Source: Roseateles sp. XES5
GTDB lineage: Bacteria > Pseudomonadota > Alphaproteobacteria > Rhizobiales > Rhizobiaceae
Assembly: GCF_020535545.1 (NCBI RefSeq)
Contig: NZ_CP084752.1
Location: forward strand, 1,471,501-1,535,500
DNA length: 64,000 bases
Direction of reading: 5' to 3'
Shown here: piece after piece, positions 18,127 through 26,193 of the stretch
How positions within the stretch are numbered: the stretch's first letter is position 1
How the letters are laid out: each line of letters opens with the position of its first letter
Made by a program: the position numbers and the translations under genes
Notes under the pieces: generated by a model
Told to the model about the DNA's origin: nothing
Seen by the model: only the letters and a program-made list of their open reading frames with translations
Databases searched by the model: none

Positions 18127-18973
18127 TCCGGCCACCGAGATTTTCGAGACGCAGCGGCCCCGGCTGTTGCGTCTTGCCTACCGCATGCTGGGCTCGCGCG
18201 CCGAGGCCGAGGACATGGTGCAGGAGGCCTGGCTGCGCTGGCACCGCAGCGACCGCGAAGCGGTGGCCGAACCCGCGGCATGGCTCACCCGCATCGTCTC
18301 GCGCCTCTGCCTCGATGCGATGAAATCCGCCCGCGCGCGGCGCGAGACCTATCCCGGCACGTGGCTGCCCGAACCGCTGATCGAGCCGGCGGATGAGGAC
18401 ACACGCGCCGACAACATCACGCTCACGCTCATGGTGGCGCTGGAGCGGCTGTCGCCGCTGGAACGCGCGGCGTTCCTGCTGCACGACGTCTTCGACCAGC
18501 CGCTCGACACCGTGGCGGCGACGCTGCAACGCAGTCCCGCGGCGACCCGGCAGCTTGCGGCGCGGGCGCGCGCGCATGTGCGGATCGACCAGCCGCGGTA
18601 TGAAATTCCGCGCAAGGAGGGCGAAGCGCTGGCACGGGCCTTCTTCCAAGCCTGCCGTGCGGGTGACGCGGCGGCGCTCGGTGCGATGCTGGCGGCGGAC
18701 GTGACGCTGCGCTCGGACGGCGGCGGCAAAGTTCTCACCTTCCCGAACGCCATCCACGGCGTCGACCGCCTCATCCGCCTTTATCTCGGGCTGGCGCGCA
18801 AGCCGGGTCCGCAGATGGAATTCCTGGGTCATGCCGTCATAGACGGCCTGCCCGGTTTCGTGAGCCGCGTCGGCGGCCACGTGCAGACGACCGCCGTGGA
18901 GATCGCCGATGGCCGCATCGCCGCCATCTACATCACGCGCAATCCGGACAAGCTGACCAGCTTGACCGGCTAG
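18116..18973 (+). CDS. ECF41 group RNA polymerase sigma factor with fused SnoaL-like domain
   Basis: A 285-residue sigma factor. The sigma2 domain (LLRLAYRMLGSRAEAEDMVQ) and sigma4 helix-turn-helix (QPLDTVAATLQRSPAATRQL) form the first 165 residues. The C-terminal 120 residues are a SnoaL/NTF2-like extension carrying both ECF41 signatures, DGGGK (201-205) and NPDKL (276-280, near the very C-terminus). In this group the extension replaces an anti-sigma factor and tunes activity. ATG 18116 is chosen because it starts the sigma2 region. No anti-sigma gene is nearby, as expected. Confidence 0.93.
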   Translation: MRPDPATEIFETQRPRLLRLAYRMLGSRAEAEDMVQEAWLRWHRSDREAVAEPAAWLTRIVSRLCLDAMKSARARRETYPGTWLPEPLIEPADEDTRADNITLTLMVALERLSPLERAAFLLHDVFDQPLDTVAATLQRSPAATRQLAARARAHVRIDQPRYEIPRKEGEALARAFFQACRAGDAAALGAMLAADVTLRSDGGGKVLTFPNAIHGVDRLIRLYLGLARKPGPQMEFLGHAVIDGLPGFVSRVGGHVQTTAVEIADGRIAAIYITRNPDKLTSLTG

Positions 18974-18988
18974 AGCATTTCCAGCCGA
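18970..18988. repeat. Fragment of a rhizobial-type intergenic palindromic repeat
   Basis: The 19 bases starting CTAGAGCATTTCC match 26134-26151 with one gap and one substitution. They begin at the stop codon of the ECF41 gene and appear to be one end of the same repeat family described at 26068-26168. Confidence 0.5.
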
Positions 18989-19005
18989 GCGGCATCGCCT
19001 TTACC

Positions 19006-19566
19006 CTAGAAACCGAACGACTGTTGCGCCGGCTCCGGCGGGGCGAAGGAGATGCCTTCGAGCGCCAGCATCTTCACCTTGGACGTCGAGCCGCCCGGGG
19101 CGGAGAAGCCGCCGATCCTGTTGCCGGCGGCGAGCACACGGTGGCAGGGAATGATGAGGGCGACGGGGTTCTTCGCCATGGCCTGGCCGACGTCGCGGGC
19201 CATTTCCGGGCCTGCGCCGAGATCGCGGGCGAGTGTGCCATAGGTCGTCGTCTCGCCCCAGTGCACGCGCCGCGCGGCGTCGTAGACCGAGCGGAAGAAA
19301 TCGCTCTGGCCGGCGAGATCGAGCGGAACATCGGTGAAATCGGCTTCCTCACCGGCGAAGTAACGCTGCGCGGCCGCGACGGCGCGGGTAACGGCCGGCG
19401 GCGGCTCGGCGGCTTCCGCCTCGGGCAGATGGCGCAGCAGCAGACGGCGCGTGGTGGCGGCGTCCTCGCCCGGCAACTGGAAGCGCACGACGCCCGCCAC
19501 CGTCCAGGCGATGCCACAGGGGCCGCCCGCGGTGTCGAAGATCAGGTAGTGGGTCTTGCCGGTCAT
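19006..19566 (-). CDS. Methylated-DNA-[protein]-cysteine S-methyltransferase
   Basis: A 186-residue suicide DNA-repair protein that removes O6-alkyl groups from guanine. The acceptor Cys lies in IIPCHRVL (C141) preceded by MAKNPVA, and the helix-turn-helix/Arg-finger region is TTYGTLARDLGAGPEMARDVG. The N-terminal domain is short and lacks AdaA features. The frame is open far upstream, but the ATG at 19566 starts the conserved domain and has AGGAG nearby. It is convergent with the ECF41 gene. Confidence 0.94.
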   Translation of the reverse strand: MTGKTHYLIFDTAGGPCGIAWTVAGVVRFQLPGEDAATTRRLLLRHLPEAEAAEPPPAVTRAVAAAQRYFAGEEADFTDVPLDLAGQSDFFRSVYDAARRVHWGETTTYGTLARDLGAGPEMARDVGQAMAKNPVALIIPCHRVLAAGNRIGGFSAPGGSTSKVKMLALEGISFAPPEPAQQSFGF

Positions 19567-19701
19567 TTTCGGCTCCTGTTCCCGTTTTGTCACAAGATCG
19601 GGCTTTGCCCGGCTGCTTTCAACCCGTTTCTTGCCGGGACTTGCGCCTTTCGCCGCCAATTCGCATAAACCGTCGCGAAAACGATTCAGCGAGGGGACGA
19701 C

Positions 19702-20760
19702 ATGGAGCGCTCGGAGATCATCATCGGCGGCGATACGGCGGGCATCGAATGGCGCGTGCCGGTCTTCCGCTTCAAGGGCAGCGATGCGACGGCACCGTCG
19801 GTCTATATCCAGGCGGCGCTGCACGCCAACGAACTGCCCGGCACCGCGCTCTGCCATTTCCTGCTGGAACGGCTGCGCAAGGCGGAGGCGGAAGGCGCGA
19901 TCTTCGGCGACATCACCGTCGTGCCGCAGGCCAATTCCATCGGCCTTGCCCAGTATCATTTCGGCGAGATGGAAGGCCGGTTCGACCTCGGCTCGCGCAC
20001 CAACTTCAACCGCGACTTTCCGCTGGTGGCGCTTGCCGAACGCGAAACACTGCTCGAAGGCCTTGAGCGCCGCAGCGCCGCCGACCGGCTGAAACGCACG
20101 CTGCTGCACAGGGCGCTCGGCGCGGACCTCGTCCTGGACCTGCACTGCGACGACGAATCCCTGCAATATGCCTATATCGACGAGGCCTTCTGGCCGGAGG
20201 CGGCGGACCTTGCGAGCGCGCTCGACATGGAAGCCGTCTTCCTCTCGGACGGCGAAAGCAGCGCCTTCGAGGAGGCTGTCGGCCATGCCTTCAAGCATCA
20301 GGGTGGCGACAGGCTGAAGCGCGTGCCGGGCCGTCTTTCCGTCACCGTCGAACTGCGCGGCCGGCGCGACGTCTATCCCGACATGGCGAAGCGCGATGCG
20401 GAGGGTCTCTGGGCCTTCCTCACCGGGCGCGGCGTCGTTACTGACGCGGCCCATGAGGCAAGGCCCTATGCCGGCCCGGCCGTGCCGCTCGACAATATCG
20501 AGATGGTGCGCGCCCCCGAACCCGGCACCGTGCTCTTCCACCGCACCATCGGCGAACAGGTGAAGGCCGGCGACCTGCTGGCGACGCTGATCGTCCGTCC
20601 GGGCGAGCCCGACGGCACGATCGCCGTCAAGGCTGGCCATGACGGGCTGATCGCCACCCGCAGCTCCGCCCGCTATGCCCGGCGCGGCGATGACCTGATG
20701 AAGCTCGCCTGCCACGAGGCGACGCGCAAGGACCGCAAGCCGGGCACGCTGGAAGACTGA
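19702..20760 (+). CDS. Succinylglutamate desuccinylase / aspartoacylase family protein
   Basis: A 352-residue M14-like zinc hydrolase. Zinc ligands are visible: H41-x-x-E44 in AALHANELPG, and a later His in DLHCDDE. NFNRDFP corresponds to the substrate-binding N-R pair. The C-terminal about 80 residues (VKAGDLLATLIV, AGHDGLIATRSS) form the biotinyl-like beta domain usual in this subfamily. It removes acyl groups from N-acyl amino acids or similar; the substrate is undetermined. GAGGGG precedes the ATG. Confidence 0.88.
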   Translation: MERSEIIIGGDTAGIEWRVPVFRFKGSDATAPSVYIQAALHANELPGTALCHFLLERLRKAEAEGAIFGDITVVPQANSIGLAQYHFGEMEGRFDLGSRTNFNRDFPLVALAERETLLEGLERRSAADRLKRTLLHRALGADLVLDLHCDDESLQYAYIDEAFWPEAADLASALDMEAVFLSDGESSAFEEAVGHAFKHQGGDRLKRVPGRLSVTVELRGRRDVYPDMAKRDAEGLWAFLTGRGVVTDAAHEARPYAGPAVPLDNIEMVRAPEPGTVLFHRTIGEQVKAGDLLATLIVRPGEPDGTIAVKAGHDGLIATRSSARYARRGDDLMKLACHEATRKDRKPGTLED

Positions 20761-20832
20761 CGGGCGGCGGAAAATCTTTCGCGCGGGGGACTATCCACCC
20801 CCTCGCATTCGTATCATCCAGAACAATATAGT

Positions 20833-20859
20833 AAGGCGGCAAAAGCGCTTGCCGCCTTT
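20833..20859 (+). terminator. Probable terminator after the aspartoacylase-like gene
   Basis: A perfect 10-bp stem (20833-20842 with 20849-20858) with a 6-base loop and a short T tail. It lies about 70 bases after the stop and ends 33 bases before the cardiolipin synthase start. Confidence 0.55.
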
Positions 20860-20891
20860 AAGGATATTGCTCCGGATGATCAGCCCGCATC

Positions 20892-22352
20892 ATGTTTGAG
20901 ACGCTTTCGACCTACTGGCCGCATATTCTCGTCGCGCTGTCGATCATCCTCGGCGTGCCGGCCGCCATCCATGCGACCATGACGAAGGAAGAGGTGCGCG
21001 CGGCCATCGGCTGGGTCGGCGTCATCGTGCTGTCGCCGGTCGTCGGCGCGCTGATCTATGCCGTCGGCGGCATCAACCGCATCCGCCGCAAGACGCTGAA
21101 CCTCAGCCGCGAAGGCCTGCTGGCCGCCGGCTGGCACCACATGGCGGAATACGACGTCACCAACGAGCATGTGCAGGTGACCTATGGCGGAGCGGTTGCC
21201 GCCATGCAGCGGCTCGGCGATGCCGTCGGACGCTGCAAGCTCACCTCCGGCAACCGCATCGCGATCCTCGAGACCGGCGACGCGGCCTATGCGGCCATGC
21301 TTGCGGCCATCGACACCGCCGAACGCTCCATCTTCATGGAAACCTATATCTTCGACCGCGACGGTGCGGGCGACCGCTTCGTCAGGGCGCTTTCGGCGGC
21401 CGTGGCACGCGGCGTCGCGGTGCGCGTGCTGATCGATGCGGTCGGCGCGCGCTATTCCATTCCCTCCATCGTCTCGGAACTGAAGCGGGCGAATGTGCCG
21501 GTCGACATCTTCAACGGCAACATCGTCATGGGCCTGCGCCTGCCCTATGCGAACCTGCGCACCCACCGCAAGATCCTGATCGTCGACGGCAGCGTGGCCT
21601 TCACCGGCGGGCTCAACATCCGCGCCGGTTTCTGCACCGAGTTCTCCGGCGATCTGGCGGCACTCGACACGCATTTCCGCGTTACCGGCCCCGTCGTCAG
21701 CGACCTCTTCCGCATCGCCTACGAGGACTGGCGCTTTTCCGGCGGCGACGACCTTTCCAGCGAGGCCTGGCAGATCGCGGCGCCGCCGGACGCGCCGGAA
21801 AGCGGCATGCTCGCCCGCGTCGTACCCTCGGGGCCTGACAAGAGTCTCGAGACGAACCACCGCATGCTGATGGGCGCCGTTTCCGTCGCCAAGAAGCACA
21901 TCCGCATCATGTCACCCTATTTCCTGCCCGACCGCGAATTGATCAGCGCCATCGTGACGGCGGCCCGGCGCGGGGTGGAGATCGACATCGTCGTGCCCTC
22001 CTCCAACAATCTCAAGCTGGTCGATCTCGCCATGACCGCGCAGTTCGACCAACTCCTGAAATACGGTTGCCACATCTGGCGCGCCTCGGGCGCTTTCAAC
22101 CATTCCAAGCTGACGGTCATCGACGGCGTCTGGTCCTATGTCGGCTCCTCCAACATCGACCCGCGCTCGCTGCGGCTGAACTTCGAGGTGGATATCGAGG
22201 TGGTGGACTGCGACTTCGCAGACCGCATCGAAAGACGCATCGCGACGGCGCTCTCGCAAGCCGAGGAGGTGAAGCTGGAGGACCTGAAAGCCCGCCCCTT
22301 CGCCCAGCGCCTCGTCGAGCGCGTCACATGGCTTGGCTCACCCTATCTGTAA
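20892..22352 (+). CDS. cls: Cardiolipin synthase (phospholipase D family)
   Basis: A 486-residue membrane enzyme condensing phosphatidylglycerol into cardiolipin. Two N-terminal transmembrane helices (residues about 9-29 and 39-58) precede two HKD motifs: H225-x-K in THRKILIVDG and H404-x-K in NHSKLTVIDG, each followed by the GS/GG-N element (FTGGLNIR, VGSSNIDPRS). The length is normal. The 3' end overlaps the oppositely oriented EEP gene by 29 bp. Confidence 0.93.
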   Translation: MFETLSTYWPHILVALSIILGVPAAIHATMTKEEVRAAIGWVGVIVLSPVVGALIYAVGGINRIRRKTLNLSREGLLAAGWHHMAEYDVTNEHVQVTYGGAVAAMQRLGDAVGRCKLTSGNRIAILETGDAAYAAMLAAIDTAERSIFMETYIFDRDGAGDRFVRALSAAVARGVAVRVLIDAVGARYSIPSIVSELKRANVPVDIFNGNIVMGLRLPYANLRTHRKILIVDGSVAFTGGLNIRAGFCTEFSGDLAALDTHFRVTGPVVSDLFRIAYEDWRFSGGDDLSSEAWQIAAPPDAPESGMLARVVPSGPDKSLETNHRMLMGAVSVAKKHIRIMSPYFLPDRELISAIVTAARRGVEIDIVVPSSNNLKLVDLAMTAQFDQLLKYGCHIWRASGAFNHSKLTVIDGVWSYVGSSNIDPRSLRLNFEVDIEVVDCDFADRIERRIATALSQAEEVKLEDLKARPFAQRLVERVTWLGSPYL

Positions 22353-23196
22353 CCGCAAGCGCGCGTTCCCACACCACCTGCAGATCGATATGCGCCTTGA
22401 TCGGCAGGTGATCGGATGCGACGCGAGCAAGCGGCGTGTCGTGCACCTCGACGGATGTGACGAGATCGTGCGGATGGCCCAGCGCCCGGTCGAGCGCCAG
22501 AACGGGAAAGCGCGAGGGAAAGCTCGGTACCGCACCGGAGGCGGGATCGAAGGTCGGCTGGAGGCGCGAGAGCGAGGACCGGCGACCGACGCGCCATTCG
22601 TTGAGATCGCCGACGAGAAGGGTGGGCATCTGTTCCTCCTCGGCGACGGACGCGAGGATCGCCATGGCCTGCTGCTCGCGCGAGCGCTTGAGCAGGCCGA
22701 AATGGGCGGCGACGAGCCGGAGCTTGCCGGCCGGCAGGTCGAGCGTCACGACCAGGGCGCCGCGCGGCTCGACGCCGGGCAGCTTCAACTGCCGCACGCC
22801 GCCGACCGCCCCCTTGCGGATCATGATCATGTTGCCGTGCCAGCCATGACCGGTGGAGGACAGCGCTGTGATCGGCACCGGCACGAAGCCGCATTCGCGC
22901 TCCAGTGCTTCGAGGTTCAAGAGGCCCGTGCGTTCGCCGAAGCGCTTGTCGGCTTCCTGGATGGCGATGATGTCGGCATCGATCTCGGCGATCACGCTCG
23001 CCGTGCGCTCGGGATCGAAGCGCCGATCGACGCCGACGCATTTATGCACGTTGTAGGAGGCGATCACGGTATCGCCCGGGCGATTGCTTTCCGGCGGACG
23101 GTGGCCGCGGCGGTTGCGAATGGCCGAAAGCAGCGCGGCCGACGCGATCTTTTCATTCCTGTCCAATGGACCTTCCTCGTGGCACGAGCCCATCAT
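22324..23196 (-). CDS. Endonuclease/exonuclease/phosphatase (EEP) family hydrolase
   Basis: A 290-residue metal-dependent phosphodiesterase or phosphatase with the EEP motifs in order: IASYNVHK, IIAIQEADKRFG, HGWHGNMIMI, LVGDLNEW and the C-terminal SDHLPI. Members include exonuclease III, inositol phosphatases and phospholipid-acting enzymes; proximity to cardiolipin synthase is suggestive only. Two starts are possible: ATG 23196, or a TTG at 23166 directly preceded by GAGGAAGG. It converges with and overlaps cls by 29 bp. Confidence 0.86.
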   Translation of the reverse strand: MMGSCHEEGPLDRNEKIASAALLSAIRNRRGHRPPESNRPGDTVIASYNVHKCVGVDRRFDPERTASVIAEIDADIIAIQEADKRFGERTGLLNLEALERECGFVPVPITALSSTGHGWHGNMIMIRKGAVGGVRQLKLPGVEPRGALVVTLDLPAGKLRLVAAHFGLLKRSREQQAMAILASVAEEEQMPTLLVGDLNEWRVGRRSSLSRLQPTFDPASGAVPSFPSRFPVLALDRALGHPHDLVTSVEVHDTPLARVASDHLPIKAHIDLQVVWERALAVTDRVSQAM

Positions 23197-23253
23197 ATGG
23201 GTCGGGGCTTCCTTTCGGCAACCTTTTCCGCCGCAAGAAGGTTCCTGAAAACG

Positions 23254-23733
23254 TCAGGGAAGCGCGCTCACCTGCATCTTGGGACTGTCGAGCAGGATGG
23301 TCGAGCGCAGCGTCTTGATCTCGCCGATCCGCTCGAATTCACTCCACAGCAGCCGCCGGTAATCGGCGACGTCCTTGACCGCGATCTTCAGGAGAAAATC
23401 GAAGTCTCCGGCGACGGTATGGCACTCCACCACCTCGGGCATGCGCCGCACGAGATCGATGAAACGCTCGCCGACGCGCGGGGCCGTGCGCTCCAGCGTC
23501 ACCTCCAGGAAGGCCTGGAAACCGATGCCGGCGGCGCGCGGATCGACGATGACGGTGTGGCGGATCACGCCGCTGGCTTCGAGCCGCGCCAGCCGGCGCG
23601 AGAGGGGAGCGGGCGACAGGCCGACCTTCTCCGCAAGCTGGTTGTTGGAGAGCCCGGCATCCTCCACGAGCAGGCGGATGATGCGCCGGTCCGTCTGGTC
23701 CAGGGCCAGTTCGTCGCCCGTCCGCTTGTCCAT
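23254..23733 (-). CDS. Lrp/AsnC family transcriptional regulator
   Basis: A 159-residue feast/famine regulator. The N-terminal winged helix is LDQTDRRIIRLLVEDAGLSN to ARLEASGVIR, and the C-terminal RAM domain (effector-binding, oligomerising) follows from about residue 65. It is divergent from an aromatic aminotransferase, with a perfect inverted repeat in the shared promoter, so it probably controls that gene and itself in response to an amino acid. Confidence 0.93.
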   Translation of the reverse strand: MDKRTGDELALDQTDRRIIRLLVEDAGLSNNQLAEKVGLSPAPLSRRLARLEASGVIRHTVIVDPRAAGIGFQAFLEVTLERTAPRVGERFIDLVRRMPEVVECHTVAGDFDFLLKIAVKDVADYRRLLWSEFERIGEIKTLRSTILLDSPKMQVSALP

Positions 23734-23776
23734 ATTCGCCCCCGCGCAAAAATCTGCATTAATCTAGCGACATGCA

Positions 23777-23799
23777 GCAAGAAGACAAAAGCTTCTTGC
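23777..23799. promoter_or_regulatory. Candidate operator: perfect 8-bp inverted repeat in the Lrp/aminotransferase promoter
   Basis: GCAAGAAG (23777-23784) and CTTCTTGC (23792-23799) are separated by 7 bases. The repeat lies centrally in the 149-bp divergent intergenic region, 84 bp before the aminotransferase start and 44 bp before the regulator start. A dyad here fits the dimeric Lrp/AsnC mode of binding; no T-run suggests termination. Confidence 0.55.
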
Positions 23800-23882
23800 G
23801 CTTTCTCCGCAATATCATGGTCGATTTTGCTGATAATTTGGCCTAAACCGCTTGCACATCCCACCCACACAGGAACCCGGCC

Positions 23883-25052
23883 ATGTTCGACGCCCTTACC
23901 CGCCAGCCCGACGATCCGTTGCTTGCCCTCATCGGCCTTTTCCGGGCGGACGAGCGCGCCGGCAAGGTCGACCTCGGCGTCGGCGTCTATCGCGATGAAA
24001 CGGGCGCGACGCCGATCTTCCGTGCGGTGAAGGAAGCCGAACGCCGCCTCGTCGAGACGCAGCCGACCAAGGCCTATGTCGGCCCGGAAGGCGACCCGGT
24101 GTTCCTCGATCGCCTCTGGGCGCTGACGACGGGTGAAGCCGGCAAGGGCCGCGCCACCGCCGCCCTCCAGACGCCGGGCGGCTCGGGCGCCTTGCGCCTT
24201 GCCGCCGACCTGATGGCGCGCATGGGCACGAAGGGTATCTGGCTCGGCCTGCCGAGCTGGCCGAACCATGCCAGCATCTTCAAGGCCGCGGGCCTCGAGG
24301 TGGTCACCTATCCCTTCTTCGACATCCCCGCGCAGACCGTTCTCTTCGACCGCATGATGGAAGCGCTGTCGGGCGCGGCCACCGGCGATGCCGTGCTGCT
24401 GCATGCAAGCTGCCACAATCCGACCGGCGCGAACCTTTCCGCCGACCAGTGGCGTGCAGTGTCCGCCCTCATTGCGGAAAAGGGCCTGCTGCCCCTCGTC
24501 GACATCGCCTACCAGGGTTATGGCCGTGGCCTGGAGGAAGACGCCGAAGGCCTGCGCACGCTGCTTGCCGCCGTGCCGGAAGCGCTCGTCGCCGTCTCCT
24601 GCTCGAAGTCCTTCGGTCTCTACCGCGAGCGCACCGGCGCGATCTACGCCGCCTGCAGCAACCCCGAGACCGCGCTCTCCGTGCGCACCAATCTCGCCGC
24701 GCTTGCCCGCACCAGCTATTCCATGCCGCCGGATCATGGCGCGGCCATCGTCAGCACGATCCTCGGTGACGAGGCGCTGACGGCCGACTGGAAAGCGGAG
24801 ATCGAGAGCATGCGCCTGCGCATCACCTCGATCCGCGAGCGCCTTGCCGCCGGCCTTTCCAAGCGCTGGCAGGTTCTGACGGCCGTGCGCGAGCAGGAGG
24901 GCATGTTCTCGCTGCTGCCGCTCGAAGAGGCGGACGTGCTGAAGCTGCGTGCCGAGCACGCCATCTACATGCCGACCTCCGGCCGCATCAACATCGCCGG
25001 CCTGAAGTCGGCCGAGGTCGATGCCGTCATCGAAAAGTTCCTGAGCCTCTGA
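23883..25052 (+). CDS. Aromatic amino acid aminotransferase (class I)
   Basis: A 389-residue PLP enzyme of the aspartate/tyrosine aminotransferase group, exchanging amino groups between aromatic or dicarboxylic amino acids and 2-oxo acids. It opens MFDALTRQPDDPLLALI and has the PLP lysine K242 in CSKSFGLYRERTG, ASCHNPTGAN upstream, and the C-terminal GRINIAGL segment for the carboxylate-binding Arg. This resembles TyrB-type enzymes. AGGAA precedes the ATG. It is divergent from an Lrp-type regulator. Confidence 0.92.
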   Translation: MFDALTRQPDDPLLALIGLFRADERAGKVDLGVGVYRDETGATPIFRAVKEAERRLVETQPTKAYVGPEGDPVFLDRLWALTTGEAGKGRATAALQTPGGSGALRLAADLMARMGTKGIWLGLPSWPNHASIFKAAGLEVVTYPFFDIPAQTVLFDRMMEALSGAATGDAVLLHASCHNPTGANLSADQWRAVSALIAEKGLLPLVDIAYQGYGRGLEEDAEGLRTLLAAVPEALVAVSCSKSFGLYRERTGAIYAACSNPETALSVRTNLAALARTSYSMPPDHGAAIVSTILGDEALTADWKAEIESMRLRITSIRERLAAGLSKRWQVLTAVREQEGMFSLLPLEEADVLKLRAEHAIYMPTSGRINIAGLKSAEVDAVIEKFLSL

Positions 25053-25059
25053 GGGAACG

Positions 25060-25680
25060 ATGTCGGCCGATACAGCAGCGCAGCCCGAGCGCCATTCCGC
25101 CTATGAGGACGTGATCGCCATCCTCGTCGGCACCCTGTTCATGGCGCTCGGCGTGGTGATCTACACCAAGGCGGTGCTGCTTGCCGGCAGCACCGCGGGC
25201 CTCGCGCTGCTCCTGCAATATGCGACGGGCATCGGTTTCTGGTGGCTGTTCTTCGCCATCAACCTGCCCTTCTACATCCTTGCCGTGCGGAAGCTCGGCT
25301 GGGCCTTCACGTTGCGCACCTTCGCCGCCGTGACGCTCGTCTCGATCTTCACGCGCTTCACGTCGGACCTCATCGCCTTCTCCCATCTCAATCCGCTCTA
25401 CGCGGCCGTGATCGGCGGGGCGCTGTCCGGCACGGGCCTGCTCATCCTCTTTCGCCACCGCACGGGCCTTGGCGGCATCAACGTTCTGGCGATCTACCTG
25501 CAGGACCGTTTCGGCCTGCGCGCCGGCTATTTCCAGCTCGCGGTCGATCTTGCCATCCTTTCGGCTGCCTTCTTCGTGATCCCGCTCGACCGCCTCGCCC
25601 TGTCCGTGCTCGGCGCCGTCGTCGTCAACATGACGCTCGCCATCAACCATCGCCCCGGCCGTTATCTCGGGGTGACGTGA
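25060..25680 (+). CDS. YitT family membrane protein
   Basis: A 206-residue protein with five predicted membrane helices, starting after a short polar N-terminus (DVIAILVGTLFMALGVVIYT) and containing the family's LAGSTAGLALLLQYATG segment. It consists of the membrane part only; the DUF2179 domain present in longer YitT proteins is absent. The function of the family is not established (transport is suspected). It is 7 bases after the aminotransferase with a GAGGGA site, so it is probably co-transcribed. Confidence 0.85.
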   Translation: MSADTAAQPERHSAYEDVIAILVGTLFMALGVVIYTKAVLLAGSTAGLALLLQYATGIGFWWLFFAINLPFYILAVRKLGWAFTLRTFAAVTLVSIFTRFTSDLIAFSHLNPLYAAVIGGALSGTGLLILFRHRTGLGGINVLAIYLQDRFGLRAGYFQLAVDLAILSAAFFVIPLDRLALSVLGAVVVNMTLAINHRPGRYLGVT

Positions 25681-25728
25681 GGGCTGCGCCGCCCTATGAA
25701 GGCGGCTGAAGAGCATGAGGAGAGACGC

Positions 25729-26073
25729 GTGACCGTCACGATCTACGGTATCAAGAACTGCGACACGATGAAGAAGGCCCGCACCTGGCTCGACGCCAGG
25801 GGCGTCGCCTACACATTCCACGACTACAAGGCGGAAGGCGTCGACGAAGCGAGCCTCGTGCGCTGGGTCGATGCGCTCGGCTGGGAAACCGTGCTGAACC
25901 GCGCCGGCACCACCTTCCGCGCCCTCCCCGAGGCCGACAGGCAGGGCCTCGACGGGAAGAAGGCGATCGCACTGATGCTCGCCCAGCCCTCGATGATCAA
26001 ACGCCCGATCCTCGACCGGAACGGCGCGCTGACGGCCGGCTTCAAGCCCGATATCTACGAAACGCTGTTCTAG
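25729..26073 (+). CDS. ArsC family reductase (Spx/YffB-like)
   Basis: A 114-residue thioredoxin-fold protein starting at a GTG with GAGGAGAG just upstream; the frame extends to 25696 without a better start. The active Cys is C11 in IKNCDTMKKAR, the YffB-like form, and TFHDYK and ALMLAQPSMIKRP follow as in ArsC-like proteins. YffB is a glutathione-dependent thiol reductase relative rather than an arsenate-resistance enzyme. No ars operon is present. Confidence 0.85.
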   Translation: MTVTIYGIKNCDTMKKARTWLDARGVAYTFHDYKAEGVDEASLVRWVDALGWETVLNRAGTTFRALPEADRQGLDGKKAIALMLAQPSMIKRPILDRNGALTAGFKPDIYETLF

Positions 26074-26168
26074 AGTTTGTCAGGGAAAAGTGGGAACCGG
26101 TTTTCCCGAAAAGACAAACGAAAACAAAAGAATCTAGAACATTCCAGCCGAAGTGCTGCCGCTTCGGC
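26068..26168. repeat. Rhizobial intergenic palindromic element (RIME-like)
   Basis: Nested inverted repeats fill the gap between two convergent genes: outer GTTCTAGA (26068-26075) with TCTAGAAC (26133-26140), middle TTTGTC (26076-26081) with GACAAA (26113-26118), inner GGGAAAA (26083-26089) with TTTTCCC (26101-26107). A second hairpin pairs 26147-26153 with 26162-26168. The core AAGTGGGAACCGGTTTTCCC is typical of short repeats scattered through Rhizobiaceae genomes. Assignment to RIME is from memory of that family. Confidence 0.7.
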
Positions 26169-26193
26169 GTCGGATGTTGCGATAAAACTAAGC

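Noticed and set aside
19567..20715. Upstream extension of the methyltransferase frame to give a 569-residue protein.
   Set aside because: The extension is antisense to the aspartoacylase-like gene and the conserved domain begins at 19566 with its own ribosome site.
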